This document shows, piece by piece, positions 1-5,372 of a stretch of DNA of 5,372 nucleotides (positions are counted from its first letter, which is position 1; every line of letters starts with the position of its first letter). Under the pieces are notes generated by a model. The model saw nothing but the letters and a program-made list of their open reading frames with translations. It was not told the DNA's origin and ran no database searches. Origin of the DNA: an uncultured Lachnospiraceae bacterium (lineage in GTDB: Bacteria; Bacillota; Clostridia; Lachnospirales; Lachnospiraceae); NCBI GenBank assembly GCA_902764045.1, contig CACWUI010000087.1, forward strand, positions 1,525 through 6,896. Direction: 5' to 3'. Position numbers and translations under genes: made by a program.

Positions 1-1122
1 TGCCGAATTGGCAAAACCGGAATCACGGCGACTGAAACTCATGCCGTTTACGACTGTTCCGCCCTTTTCGGAGGACGCGTCCACCACAAAACCTCCCGGA
101 CACATACAAAAAGAATAAACACCTCTTTTATCCTCCGACTGTCCGGTAAGTTTATAATCCGCCACGGGAAGACCTTTTTTTCTTATAATATCCTTGTCAC
201 CTATACCGTACATATGCTCATCAATAACACTTTGCGGGTGTATTATCCTGATACCTGCGGCAAAGGCTTTTTGTTCCATCTTTATTCCGTCATTATAAAG
301 TTCATGAAATGTATCTCTTGCGCTGTGTCCTATGCAAAGACAGATATTTTCTGTCTTTACTTCATGTTCTTTTCCCGACCTTATATCCTCATATATGCAG
401 CCTGAGACCTTCCCCCTTTCGGTTTTAAACGTTTTATATCTGGCTCCGAAATAAACGGAACCTCCCAGCCTTATTATCTCTTCCCGTATGGATTTCACGA
501 TCTCCTTTAACACATCAGTTCCGAGATGAGGCTTATTGTCGGTAAGTATTTCTCCCGGGGCTCCGTGATCGGCAAAAATACGTAAAACCTCATCTGCCCT
601 TCCCTGTGCGCTTCCTATACCGGTATTTAACTTTCCGTCGGAAAACGTTCCGGCTCCTCCCTCTCCGAAGGATACATTAGACTCTTCCTTCAGCACTCCT
701 GTTTTCCAAAATTCAGAAACGTCCCTTTGTCTGGTATCCGCGTCCTGTCCACGCTCTAATACAACAGGGCAAAAGCCTGCCCTTGCCAGCAGTAACGCGG
801 CAAACATCCCCGCAGGTCCGAATCCCACGATCACAGGTCTTCTTTCTTCGGGAATACGACCGGGATATTTATCGGGGAAAATATATCCCTGAATGTCTTC
901 GGAAATACGGACATGACGTCTGTCATATTTTTTCAGTTTCACATCGGTAAGGATCCGGATCTTGTACACAAAAAAAATATCAGGTTTTTTTCTGGCGTCT
1001 ACAGAACGCTTCAAAATCTGATATTCAACATTTTCCTTTACTCCCAGCTTATCCTTGATAATAGCAGTAAGCTCTTCTCTGCTGTGTCCCGCCGAAAGCT
1101 TTATCTGTTCTAAAACGATCAT
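1..1122 (-). CDS. FAD-dependent dehydrogenase, COG2509 type (partial, C-terminus beyond left edge)
   Basis: An open frame of 374 codons runs from ATG at 1122 to the window edge with no stop, so the C-terminus is missing; remembered full-length relatives are roughly 500 or more residues. Residues 1-95 form a small alpha/beta N-terminal domain. A Rossmann FAD-binding motif follows at residues 100-105 (GFGPAG), with an acidic residue in VLERG (E123) placed to bind the FAD ribose. Glycine-rich SFGEGGAGTFSDGKL (151-165), a conserved GHSARDTF (265-272), CMCPGG (339-344) and NGMSFSRR (359-366) are the hallmarks by which I recognise this family of uncharacterised NAD(FAD)-dependent dehydrogenases. 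Substrate and product are unknown. The start is well supported: ATG overlaps the upstream gene's TGA as ATGA, and GGGGA sits 7 nt before it. It is the fourth gene of the phoH operon and is probably cytoplasmic, since no signal peptide or membrane segment is visible. Confidence 0.9.
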   Translation of the reverse strand, partial: MIVLEQIKLSAGHSREELTAIIKDKLGVKENVEYQILKRSVDARKKPDIFFVYKIRILTDVKLKKYDRRHVRISEDIQGYIFPDKYPGRIPEERRPVIVGFGPAGMFAALLLARAGFCPVVLERGQDADTRQRDVSEFWKTGVLKEESNVSFGEGGAGTFSDGKLNTGIGSAQGRADEVLRIFADHGAPGEILTDNKPHLGTDVLKEIVKSIREEIIRLGGSVYFGARYKTFKTERGKVSGCIYEDIRSGKEHEVKTENICLCIGHSARDTFHELYNDGIKMEQKAFAAGIRIIHPQSVIDEHMYGIGDKDIIRKKGLPVADYKLTGQSEDKRGVYSFCMCPGGFVVDASSEKGGTVVNGMSFSRRDSGFANSA

Positions 1123-2339
1123 AAATTCATCCCCGCCACGGCTCCGGAGCTCCAGGCCCACTGCAGGTTGTATCCTCCGCAGGGACCGTCCACATCAACT
1201 GTTTCTCCCGAAAAGAAAAGACCTTTTATTTTTCTGTGTTCCATTGTTTCAAAATCAATCTCTGCCAGATCCACTCCGCCACTGCAGACCTGCGCCCCGT
1301 CAAAGCCGTTTGTTTTTGTTATGATCAGACGATAATTTTTTATTGTCTCAACTATCTCCAGGGCTTTTTCTTCGCTTAGTTCACATACTTTTTTGTCAGC
1401 TGACACAGAGGCTTTATCCGCAACAGCCGTAACCATTTTTCCGGGGATTATTCCTCCCAGGAAATTTTTAAGGCTTCTGCCGCCTGCATTTATAAAACCG
1501 TATTTGAAATAATCCTTTAGCTCTTCTACGGTAATACCGGGGGCAAGATCGGTCACCGTTTCTGTCCTTTTATTTTCGTCCAAAGCCTGTGCTGCTTCCC
1601 TGCTTATCTGGAATACAGGGATCCCCGAAATCCCGTCGTCGGTAAACTGTATCTCTCCGGACTCGGTGCATTTTAATTCACCGTTTATAAAAAGCCTTAT
1701 TATCCCGTCTGTCCTTACTCCTGCCGCCCGCCTGCATGTCCTGTCATCAGACAAAAGCTTCACAAGAGCAGGAAGCGGTTTTTTTATTTTTACTCCCGCT
1801 TTTTCAAGCAGGATATACCCGCTTCCGTCCGAACCTGTACCGGGAGCAGCGCAGGATCCGGCCGCCATCAGAAGTGTCGCACTTTCTACTTCCGTCATTT
1901 TTCCATTGATCAATGCCTTTGTAAAAAAGCCGGGATCTACGCTTTCGATCCTGACATCGGTAATTATATCAACCTTTAATCTCTTTAGTTCGTCCACCAG
2001 AGCGTTGCGCACAGACAGGGCCGTACCGGACATAGGGTAAACATATCCGTTTTTCTCCGACGGGAAAACACCCAGCTCCTTAAAAAAAGAGATCGTGCTT
2101 TCATAACCGAATTTATTAAAAACAGCACCGGTTATTCCTCTGTATCTTAAAGGATAATCCTCCGCCGTTACTCCTTTGTGGGTGAAATTGCACTTTCCGT
2201 TACCCGTTCGCAAAAGCTTTTTCCCGGGTTCATTTTTATGTTCCAGAAGGCAGACTTTTAAGCCCCTTCTTGCAGCTATTATCCCCGCCGTCATACCGGA
2301 TGCGCCGGCCCCGACTATCGTACAATCATATTTTTTCAT
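1119..2339 (-). CDS. HI0933/YhiN/BaiN-family FAD flavoprotein; candidate 23S rRNA dihydrouridine synthase
   Basis: A complete 406-residue protein, the usual length for this family (about 400). The N-terminal dinucleotide-binding motif is GAGASG (10-15), with E33 at the end of the second strand placed to bind FAD ribose. Next is the family signature GKKLLRTGNGKCNFT (39-53), then GAQVCSGGVDLAEID (348-362) and a C-terminal FAD-contact block GLFFSGETVDVDG (373-385) with GGYNLQWAWSSG (388-399). Databases label such proteins NAD(P)/FAD-dependent oxidoreductase, BaiN or aminoacetone oxidase. From memory, E. coli YhiN was reported as a 23S rRNA dihydrouridine synthase (RdsA), which fits the neighbouring rRNA-maturation gene ybeY; the bile-acid role of BaiN concerns one gut species and should not be transferred by name. 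It starts 3 nt after the ybeY stop in the same frame, with no strong Shine-Dalgarno, so translation probably depends on coupling. Family certain; substrate inferred. Confidence 0.93.
   Translation of the reverse strand: MKKYDCTIVGAGASGMTAGIIAARRGLKVCLLEHKNEPGKKLLRTGNGKCNFTHKGVTAEDYPLRYRGITGAVFNKFGYESTISFFKELGVFPSEKNGYVYPMSGTALSVRNALVDELKRLKVDIITDVRIESVDPGFFTKALINGKMTEVESATLLMAAGSCAAPGTGSDGSGYILLEKAGVKIKKPLPALVKLLSDDRTCRRAAGVRTDGIIRLFINGELKCTESGEIQFTDDGISGIPVFQISREAAQALDENKRTETVTDLAPGITVEELKDYFKYGFINAGGRSLKNFLGGIIPGKMVTAVADKASVSADKKVCELSEEKALEIVETIKNYRLIITKTNGFDGAQVCSGGVDLAEIDFETMEHRKIKGLFFSGETVDVDGPCGGYNLQWAWSSGAVAGMNL
1130..1134 (-). promoter_or_regulatory. Shine-Dalgarno of the COG2509 gene, inside the upstream gene
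   Basis: GGGGA lies in the last codons of the upstream flavoprotein gene, 7 nt before the ATG at 1122. Together with the ATGA overlap it fixes the start of the left-edge gene and indicates translational coupling. Confidence 0.7.
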
Positions 2340-2342
2340 AAC

Positions 2343-2858
2343 TTACTGTCTGCTTATACCTAATTCTTTAAGAACAGCCTCCTGCTTTTCTTCCATCACA
2401 TTTGCATCCGTTTCTGTCATGTGATCGTACCCGAAAAGATGATACATGCTGTGGGCAACGAGAAACGCCAGCTCCCTTCTTATCGAATGACCGTATTCTT
2501 CTGCCTGGGACTTTATTTTATTAACTGATATGATCATGTCTCCCAGCACAAGTTCCCCTGTATCGGGATTGAAAAACTCCGCTTCTCTTTCATCGAAGAC
2601 TTTTTTTAAACTCTCAAAATCACCCGGGGAGTCAAAGTCTATGGCAGGGAAGGAAAGAACATCTGTCGGATCACTGATCCCGCGAAATTCATCATTTATT
2701 TCCATTATCCGGTCATCATCCGTAAGAACCACATTCACTTCCGTTTCATAGGGGCAGTTTATTTTGTCAAGAGCCTTGTTTATCACGGTTTCTATCACTT
2801 CTTCGTAGTTTTCAATCCCCGGCTCTTCGTCTGTCTCACAGGATATATTTATGCTCAT
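2343..2858 (-). CDS. ybeY: Endoribonuclease YbeY (rRNA maturation factor)
   Basis: A complete 171-residue UPF0054/YbeY protein. This single-strand-specific metalloendoribonuclease takes part in 16S rRNA 3'-end processing and 70S ribosome quality control in the cytoplasm. The zinc site is clear: the H3xH5xH motif HSMYHLFGYDH supplies H136, H140 and H146. Upstream are FRG (58-60), TDVLSFP (65-71) and GDMIIS (106-111), all in family order. Between TDVLSFP and GDMIIS lies an acidic insert (about 72-104), longer than in E. coli YbeY but, as I remember, common in clostridial members. The start is fixed by an in-frame TAA three codons upstream. A GAGG overlapping the phoH stop codon is the likely ribosome-binding site, 11 nt before the ATG. 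The gene follows phoH by 13 nt, the classic phoH-ybeY pairing. Confidence 0.96.
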   Translation of the reverse strand: MSINISCETDEEPGIENYEEVIETVINKALDKINCPYETEVNVVLTDDDRIMEINDEFRGISDPTDVLSFPAIDFDSPGDFESLKKVFDEREAEFFNPDTGELVLGDMIISVNKIKSQAEEYGHSIRRELAFLVAHSMYHLFGYDHMTETDANVMEEKQEAVLKELGISRQ

Positions 2859-2871
2859 ATGCTTTTATGCC

Positions 2872-3843
2872 TCACTTTTTCTTTTGATTTTTCGATTCGT
2901 ATTCGTCATAAGCCTTTACTATTCTTTGAACCAACGGGTGGCGGACCACGTCTCTTGCGGTAAGCTTTGCAAATCCGATCTCATCAACTTTCCCCAGTAT
3001 CTTTACCGCCTCATCAAGCCCCGACTTTGTGCTGTCCGGCAGGTCCTTTTGTGACCTGTCTCCTGTCACCACAACCTTTGAACCGAAACCTATACGGGTA
3101 AGAAACATCTTCATCTGGGAAGGCGTGGTATTTTGCGCCTCATCGAGTATGATGTAGGCATTATCCAGGGTCCGACCCCTCATATATGCAAGAGGCGCCA
3201 CTTCAATAAGCCCTTTTTCCATGTTGGTATTAAAGCTCTCAGCACCCATTATCTCAAATAAAGCATCATACAGGGGTCTCAGATAAGGATCCACTTTGCT
3301 TTGCAGGTCTCCCGGCAAAAATCCCAGCTTTTCTCCTGCCTCAATAGCGGGACGGGTAAGTATGATACGCTCCACCTCTTTTTTCTTAAAGGCCATGATA
3401 GCCATGGCCATGGCAAGATAAGTCTTACCCGTACCCGCAGGCCCCATACCGAATACGATCATACGGTTCCTCATAAGATCCACATAGGATTTTTGTCCCA
3501 TGGTTTTGGGCTTTATAAGCTTTCCGGAAAAAGTACGGCATATAACGTCTTTGTCAGCCTCAAGCACTGATTCCTCGGAATTCTCACGTGCCATCTCTAT
3601 GGCATAATCCACATTCTGATCCGTAACAAATCCGTTTGATACCGCCAGCTGAAGCAGTGTTTTTAATACTTCCACCGCTTTTCCGGTCCCTTCTTTATTA
3701 CCCAGGACTTTAACCGATGAATCCCTTGATATGACCGACACATCAAAAGCCTTTTCTATTTTTTTTACATTGGCATCAAATGCTCCGAAAACCGTGCTTC
3801 CGAACTGGGCCGGTATTTCCACGTTTGCTTCGATTATTGTCAT
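2872..3843 (-). CDS. phoH: PhoH family ATPase
   Basis: A complete 323-residue protein, typical of PhoH/PhoL (about 320). The N-terminal third (about 1-110) has the look of the KH-like nucleic-acid-binding region of this family. The C-terminal two thirds is the P-loop ATPase: Walker A GPAGTGKT (134-141, K140 and T141), ILTRPAIEAGEKLGFLPGD (161-179), Walker B YIILDEAQNT (230-239, D234 and E235), sensor-like VVTGDRSQ (258-265), and arginine-rich RDVVRHPLVQRIV (297-309). The C-terminus ends in a lysine-rich tail. PhoH is a cytoplasmic ATPase related to superfamily 1 helicase cores; its exact role is unsettled, though its constant link to ybeY points to RNA or ribosome metabolism. The start at 3843 is supported by AGAGGA 5 nt upstream and an in-frame TAA before it. 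First gene of the operon, behind its own extended -10 promoter. Confidence 0.95.
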   Translation of the reverse strand: MTIIEANVEIPAQFGSTVFGAFDANVKKIEKAFDVSVISRDSSVKVLGNKEGTGKAVEVLKTLLQLAVSNGFVTDQNVDYAIEMARENSEESVLEADKDVICRTFSGKLIKPKTMGQKSYVDLMRNRMIVFGMGPAGTGKTYLAMAMAIMAFKKKEVERIILTRPAIEAGEKLGFLPGDLQSKVDPYLRPLYDALFEIMGAESFNTNMEKGLIEVAPLAYMRGRTLDNAYIILDEAQNTTPSQMKMFLTRIGFGSKVVVTGDRSQKDLPDSTKSGLDEAVKILGKVDEIGFAKLTARDVVRHPLVQRIVKAYDEYESKNQKKK

Positions 3844-3848
3844 ATTTT

Positions 3849-3854
3849 TCCTCT
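3849..3854 (-). promoter_or_regulatory. phoH: Shine-Dalgarno of phoH
   Basis: AGAGGA on the minus strand ends 5 nt before ATG 3843. An in-frame TAA lies six codons upstream of the ATG, so no longer phoH start is possible. Confidence 0.8.
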
Positions 3855-3860
3855 TTTTTT

Positions 3861-3870
3861 ATTGATCAAT
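3861..3870. repeat. perfect palindrome at the predicted phoH transcription start
   Basis: ATTGATCAAT is a 10-bp perfect palindrome between the -10 box and the Shine-Dalgarno of phoH. It lies over the predicted first transcribed bases, a common place for an operator. It is short, so chance is possible. Confidence 0.4.
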
Positions 3871-3874
3871 GGTT

Positions 3875-3883
3875 ATTATAGCA
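3875..3883 (-). promoter_or_regulatory. phoH: extended -10 promoter of the phoH operon
   Basis: TGCTATAAT on the minus strand (3883-3875) is a perfect extended -10. No good -35 is present at 16-18 nt (ATGTTG, TATGTT or GTATGT), so the TG element probably compensates. The predicted start is near 3868, leaving a leader of about 25 nt before the phoH ATG. The position just after the rpsU terminator supports an independent start. Confidence 0.68.
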
Positions 3884-3907
3884 CTTTATGCAATAACAAC
3901 ATACATT

Positions 3908-3939
3908 AAAAAAGACCGTCACTTTCACGTGACGATCTT
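3908..3939 (-). terminator. intrinsic terminator of rpsU
   Basis: On the minus strand, AAGA (3939-3936) plus CGTCAC (3934-3929) pair with GTGACG (3922-3917) plus TCTT (3915-3912) across one mismatch, with a 6-nt loop. The descending arm runs straight into six T residues (3913-3908). It begins about 14 nt after the rpsU stop and ends before the phoH promoter, separating the two units. Confidence 0.85.
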
Positions 3940-3953
3940 ATATAAATTAAGTA

Positions 3954-4130
3954 TCAGTTATACTTGCGTTTTCTTGCCGCTTCTGATTTCTTCTTGCGAC
4001 GCACGCTGGGCTTTTCGTAATGTTCTCTCTTACGAATCTCCTGCTGAATACCCGCTTTGGCGCAATTTCTTTTGAATCTGCGTAATGCGCTGTCTAAAGA
4101 CTCGTTCTCTTTAACGATAACGTTCGACAT
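3954..4130 (-). CDS. rpsU: 30S ribosomal protein S21
   Basis: A complete 58-residue S21, the standard length in this group. The protein opens MSNVIVKENESLDSALRRF, contains the family block RFKRNCAKAGI (18-28), then REHYEKPSVRRKKK (34-47), and ends in a strongly basic tail. S21 sits on the small subunit near the 16S rRNA 3' end and anti-Shine-Dalgarno platform and helps translation initiation. I chose ATG 4130 because it matches the family N-terminus and has AGGA 6 nt upstream; in-frame ATG 4169 and TTG 4172 would add 13 or 14 unconserved residues and lack a ribosome-binding site. The gene appears to be a single-gene transcription unit, with a strong promoter at 4205-4232 and an intrinsic terminator at 3908-3939. 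Confidence 0.97.
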   Translation of the reverse strand: MSNVIVKENESLDSALRRFKRNCAKAGIQQEIRKREHYEKPSVRRKKKSEAARKRKYN

Positions 4131-4136
4131 GCTTTT

Positions 4137-4140
4137 TCCT
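4137..4140 (-). promoter_or_regulatory. rpsU: Shine-Dalgarno of rpsU (decides the start)
   Basis: AGGA lies 6 nt before ATG 4130, with a further GGTGGT just upstream. The alternative in-frame starts at 4169 and 4172 have no purine-rich site in the preceding 20 nt, so this site favours the 58-residue form of S21. Confidence 0.75.
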
Positions 4141-4204
4141 GACCACCCTTCTGTTTCGGATTGTGCCATCAATACATTTTGGGTATATTCGCTGCACTCT
4201 GAAC

Positions 4205-4232
4205 ATTATAACACGAAAATCAGTTTCGTCAA
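4205..4232 (-). promoter_or_regulatory. rpsU: sigma-A-type promoter of rpsU
   Basis: On the minus strand, TTGACG (4232-4227) is followed by a 16-nt spacer and a perfect TATAAT (4210-4205) with an extended -10 TG at 4213-4212. Transcription should start near 4198, giving a leader of about 68 nt before the rpsU ATG. The near-consensus match suits a highly expressed ribosomal protein gene. The spacer is itself an inverted repeat, entered separately. Confidence 0.82.
4213..4229. repeat. inverted repeat filling the rpsU promoter spacer
   Basis: ACGAAA (4213-4218) and TTTCGT (4224-4229) form perfect 6-bp arms around a 5-nt centre, lying between and touching both promoter boxes. It could be an operator, or chance in AT-rich DNA. 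On neither strand does it look like a good terminator, because its stem is short and AT-rich and no T run follows directly. Confidence 0.5.
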
Positions 4233-4266
4233 TCGTTTTTTCGTAAGAGAGATCTGCTCTTTTACC

Positions 4267-5370
4267 TTATTTTAACCCTCCCAGAGTTGCCTGTGTGGTC
4301 TTTTGAACGTACTCGTTATCTTCCATATGATAATAGGTTATATCAACAGTCTCGCCTTTTTTATAATATTTCATGATACCCTGCAGTCCCGTAAGTGTAG
4401 TAACAGACTTACCGTCAAATCCGGTGATGATATCATAAGAATCAAGACCCGCTTTATCGGCTGCCGAATCATCCTCAACGGTTCTTATCATAACGCCCTG
4501 TGGATAACCGTAGGTCGCGTGAAGTTCACTTGTAATATCAATACCGCTTATTCCAAGGTACCCCGCTTCTTCTTCAGAAACTTTGTCCCTTGTCTCCTGA
4601 GTCATAAGCGAATCTATAAGATCCTTAACCTTTGAGATGGGAATGGAATAAGCCATGTTCTCCACGCCTGTCGTGCCGTCTTTGGCAAAATTAATACCTA
4701 TGACCTTGCCCTCGGAGTTTATCAGTGCACCACCGCTGTTTCCGGAATTGATAGCTGCATCTGTCATTATAAGACCTTTATACTCAACTCCGTCAATGGT
4801 AATGGATCTGTCCAGAGCGCTTATATAACCGACCGTAACCGACTGCCCCTCGCCAAGGTCATTTCCTATTGCGATTACCTGCTCACCCACAACCTCTGAA
4901 TTGGAATCATCAAGCTGGGCTATTGCTATAGCACCCGTTGTTTCCTCATCCATATCGGAAAGTTTAACAGCAACTACCGCCACATCATCCGCAGAGGATG
5001 AACCCTTTATTGACGCTGCTGCTTTTTTTTCATTAACAAACTCACACTGCAGATCTTCCATCTCCTCCACCACATGGGCATTGGTAAGGATAAGAAGCTC
5101 TTCTTCATTTTTTCCGACTATGATCCCGGTTCCGCTGGACTGTGCCTCATACTGCTGCGGTCCGAACATGGTCTGCTGTGAAACGGTAGCACTTCCCGTC
5201 AGTTCCACCATGGCAGGAAGAACTGAATTTGAAATTGATGTAACATCAAGACTTCCCGTTGTTTTTTCAGATTCTTTGATGTTGGCATCGGTGGTAGGTA
5301 TCGCCGTTGATACCTGAGCCTGGTACTCACCGCCGCCTGAGGCCTTTATCGCAGCATTTCCCGCAAAAGA
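4267..5370 (-). CDS. HtrA/DegP-like trypsin-type serine protease with one PDZ domain (partial, N-terminus beyond right edge)
   Basis: 367 residues are visible. The frame is open to the right edge, so the ATG at 5211 is internal: the 53 codons before it include the family lead-in SISNSVLPAMVEL. Numbering from 5211 as residue 1, the catalytic triad is complete: H46 in LTNAHVV, D76 in DDVAVV and S159 in NSGNSGGALIN. GNDLGEGQSVTVGYIS (117-131) is the usual activation-loop strand region. A single PDZ domain (about 217-305) begins GYLGISGID and contains VEDDSAADKAGL and the carboxylate-binding groove region. HtrA proteases degrade misfolded proteins outside the membrane; Gram-positive members are normally anchored by an N-terminal transmembrane helix, which would lie outside this window. 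The visible N-terminal linker (about 40 residues, rich in Ser/Thr/Ala/Gly) fits such an extracytoplasmic spacer. No convincing terminator follows it before rpsU. Confidence 0.95.
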   Translation of the reverse strand, partial: SFAGNAAIKASGGGEYQAQVSTAIPTTDANIKESEKTTGSLDVTSISNSVLPAMVELTGSATVSQQTMFGPQQYEAQSSGTGIIVGKNEEELLILTNAHVVEEMEDLQCEFVNEKKAAASIKGSSSADDVAVVAVKLSDMDEETTGAIAIAQLDDSNSEVVGEQVIAIGNDLGEGQSVTVGYISALDRSITIDGVEYKGLIMTDAAINSGNSGGALINSEGKVIGINFAKDGTTGVENMAYSIPISKVKDLIDSLMTQETRDKVSEEEAGYLGISGIDITSELHATYGYPQGVMIRTVEDDSAADKAGLDSYDIITGFDGKSVTTLTGLQGIMKYYKKGETVDITYYHMEDNEYVQKTTQATLGGLK

Positions 5371-5372
5371 TA

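Noticed and set aside
214..405. Plus-strand open frame of 63 codons
   Set aside because: It lies wholly inside the COG2509 gene on the other strand and has no recognisable family features or ribosome-binding context.
913..1324. Two overlapping plus-strand frames (913-1113 and 1055-1324)
   Set aside because: Both are antisense to well-supported flavoprotein genes whose motifs are intact; the translations resemble no family.
3391..3416. Repeated GCCATG-like units in phoH
   Set aside because: They encode the alanine/methionine-rich helix directly after Walker A (AMAMAIMA) and need no other explanation.
4213..4246. Possible plus-strand terminator: ACGAAA/TTTCGT hairpin followed by a T run
   Set aside because: There is no plus-strand gene to terminate, the T run is separated from the stem, and the stem is only 6 bp and AT-rich.
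4303..4635. Plus-strand frame of 110 codons
   Set aside because: It is antisense to the PDZ domain of the protease, with no promoter or ribosome-binding site seen.
5023..5030. Run of eight A on the coding strand of htrA (similar 8-base runs at 3759-3766 in phoH and 970-977 in the COG2509 gene), considered as slippage or phase-variation sites
   Set aside because: All three frames are intact, and such runs are expected at lysine or phenylalanine codons in AT-rich DNA.
5209..5211. ATG as start of the htrA-like gene
   Set aside because: The frame is open upstream to the window edge and the preceding residues match the conserved lead-in to the HtrA protease domain, so this methionine is internal.
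4901..5317. Plus-strand frame of 138 codons, rich in serine
   Set aside because: It is antisense to the htrA coding region, which carries a complete catalytic triad; serine richness is a by-product of the reverse reading.

Overview
The window reads as chromosomal housekeeping DNA from a Gram-positive, clostridial-type bacterium, most likely Lachnospiraceae or close kin. The reasons are the clostridial form of the lysine/arginine-rich ribosomal protein S21, the YbeY with an acidic insert, a single-PDZ HtrA protease, moderately AT-rich coding DNA and strong sigma-A-type promoters with TATAAT boxes. This placement comes from remembered family sequences, not from a search. All supported genes are on the minus strand, so the reading order is from high to low coordinates.

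In transcription order: (1) the body of an HtrA-like serine protease (5370 down to 4267), whose N-terminus lies beyond the right edge. (2) rpsU, encoding S21 (4130-3954), with its own strong promoter upstream and an intrinsic terminator downstream. (3) A tightly packed operon starting from a second extended -10 promoter just after that terminator: phoH (3843-2872), ybeY (2858-2343), a flavoprotein of the HI0933/YhiN/BaiN family (2339-1119), and an uncharacterised COG2509-type FAD-dependent dehydrogenase (1122 to the left edge, C-terminus missing). Gaps within the operon are 13 nt, 3 nt and a 4-nt ATGA overlap, so translational coupling is likely throughout.

Functionally, the centre of the window leans towards ribosome and RNA maturation. 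S21 is a small-subunit protein, YbeY is the rRNA-maturation/quality-control endoribonuclease, and PhoH is an ATPase often found beside it. The YhiN family has been reported to include a 23S rRNA dihydrouridine synthase (RdsA). That makes the first flavoprotein a candidate rRNA-modifying enzyme, and raises the question of what the second flavoprotein, translationally coupled to it, does. The flavoprotein pair is the least understood part of the window. I saw no mobile elements, CRISPR arrays, tRNAs or rRNAs. No gene-free stretch exceeds 300 bases; the only sizeable gaps are 3844-3953 and 4131-4266, and both hold regulatory signals.
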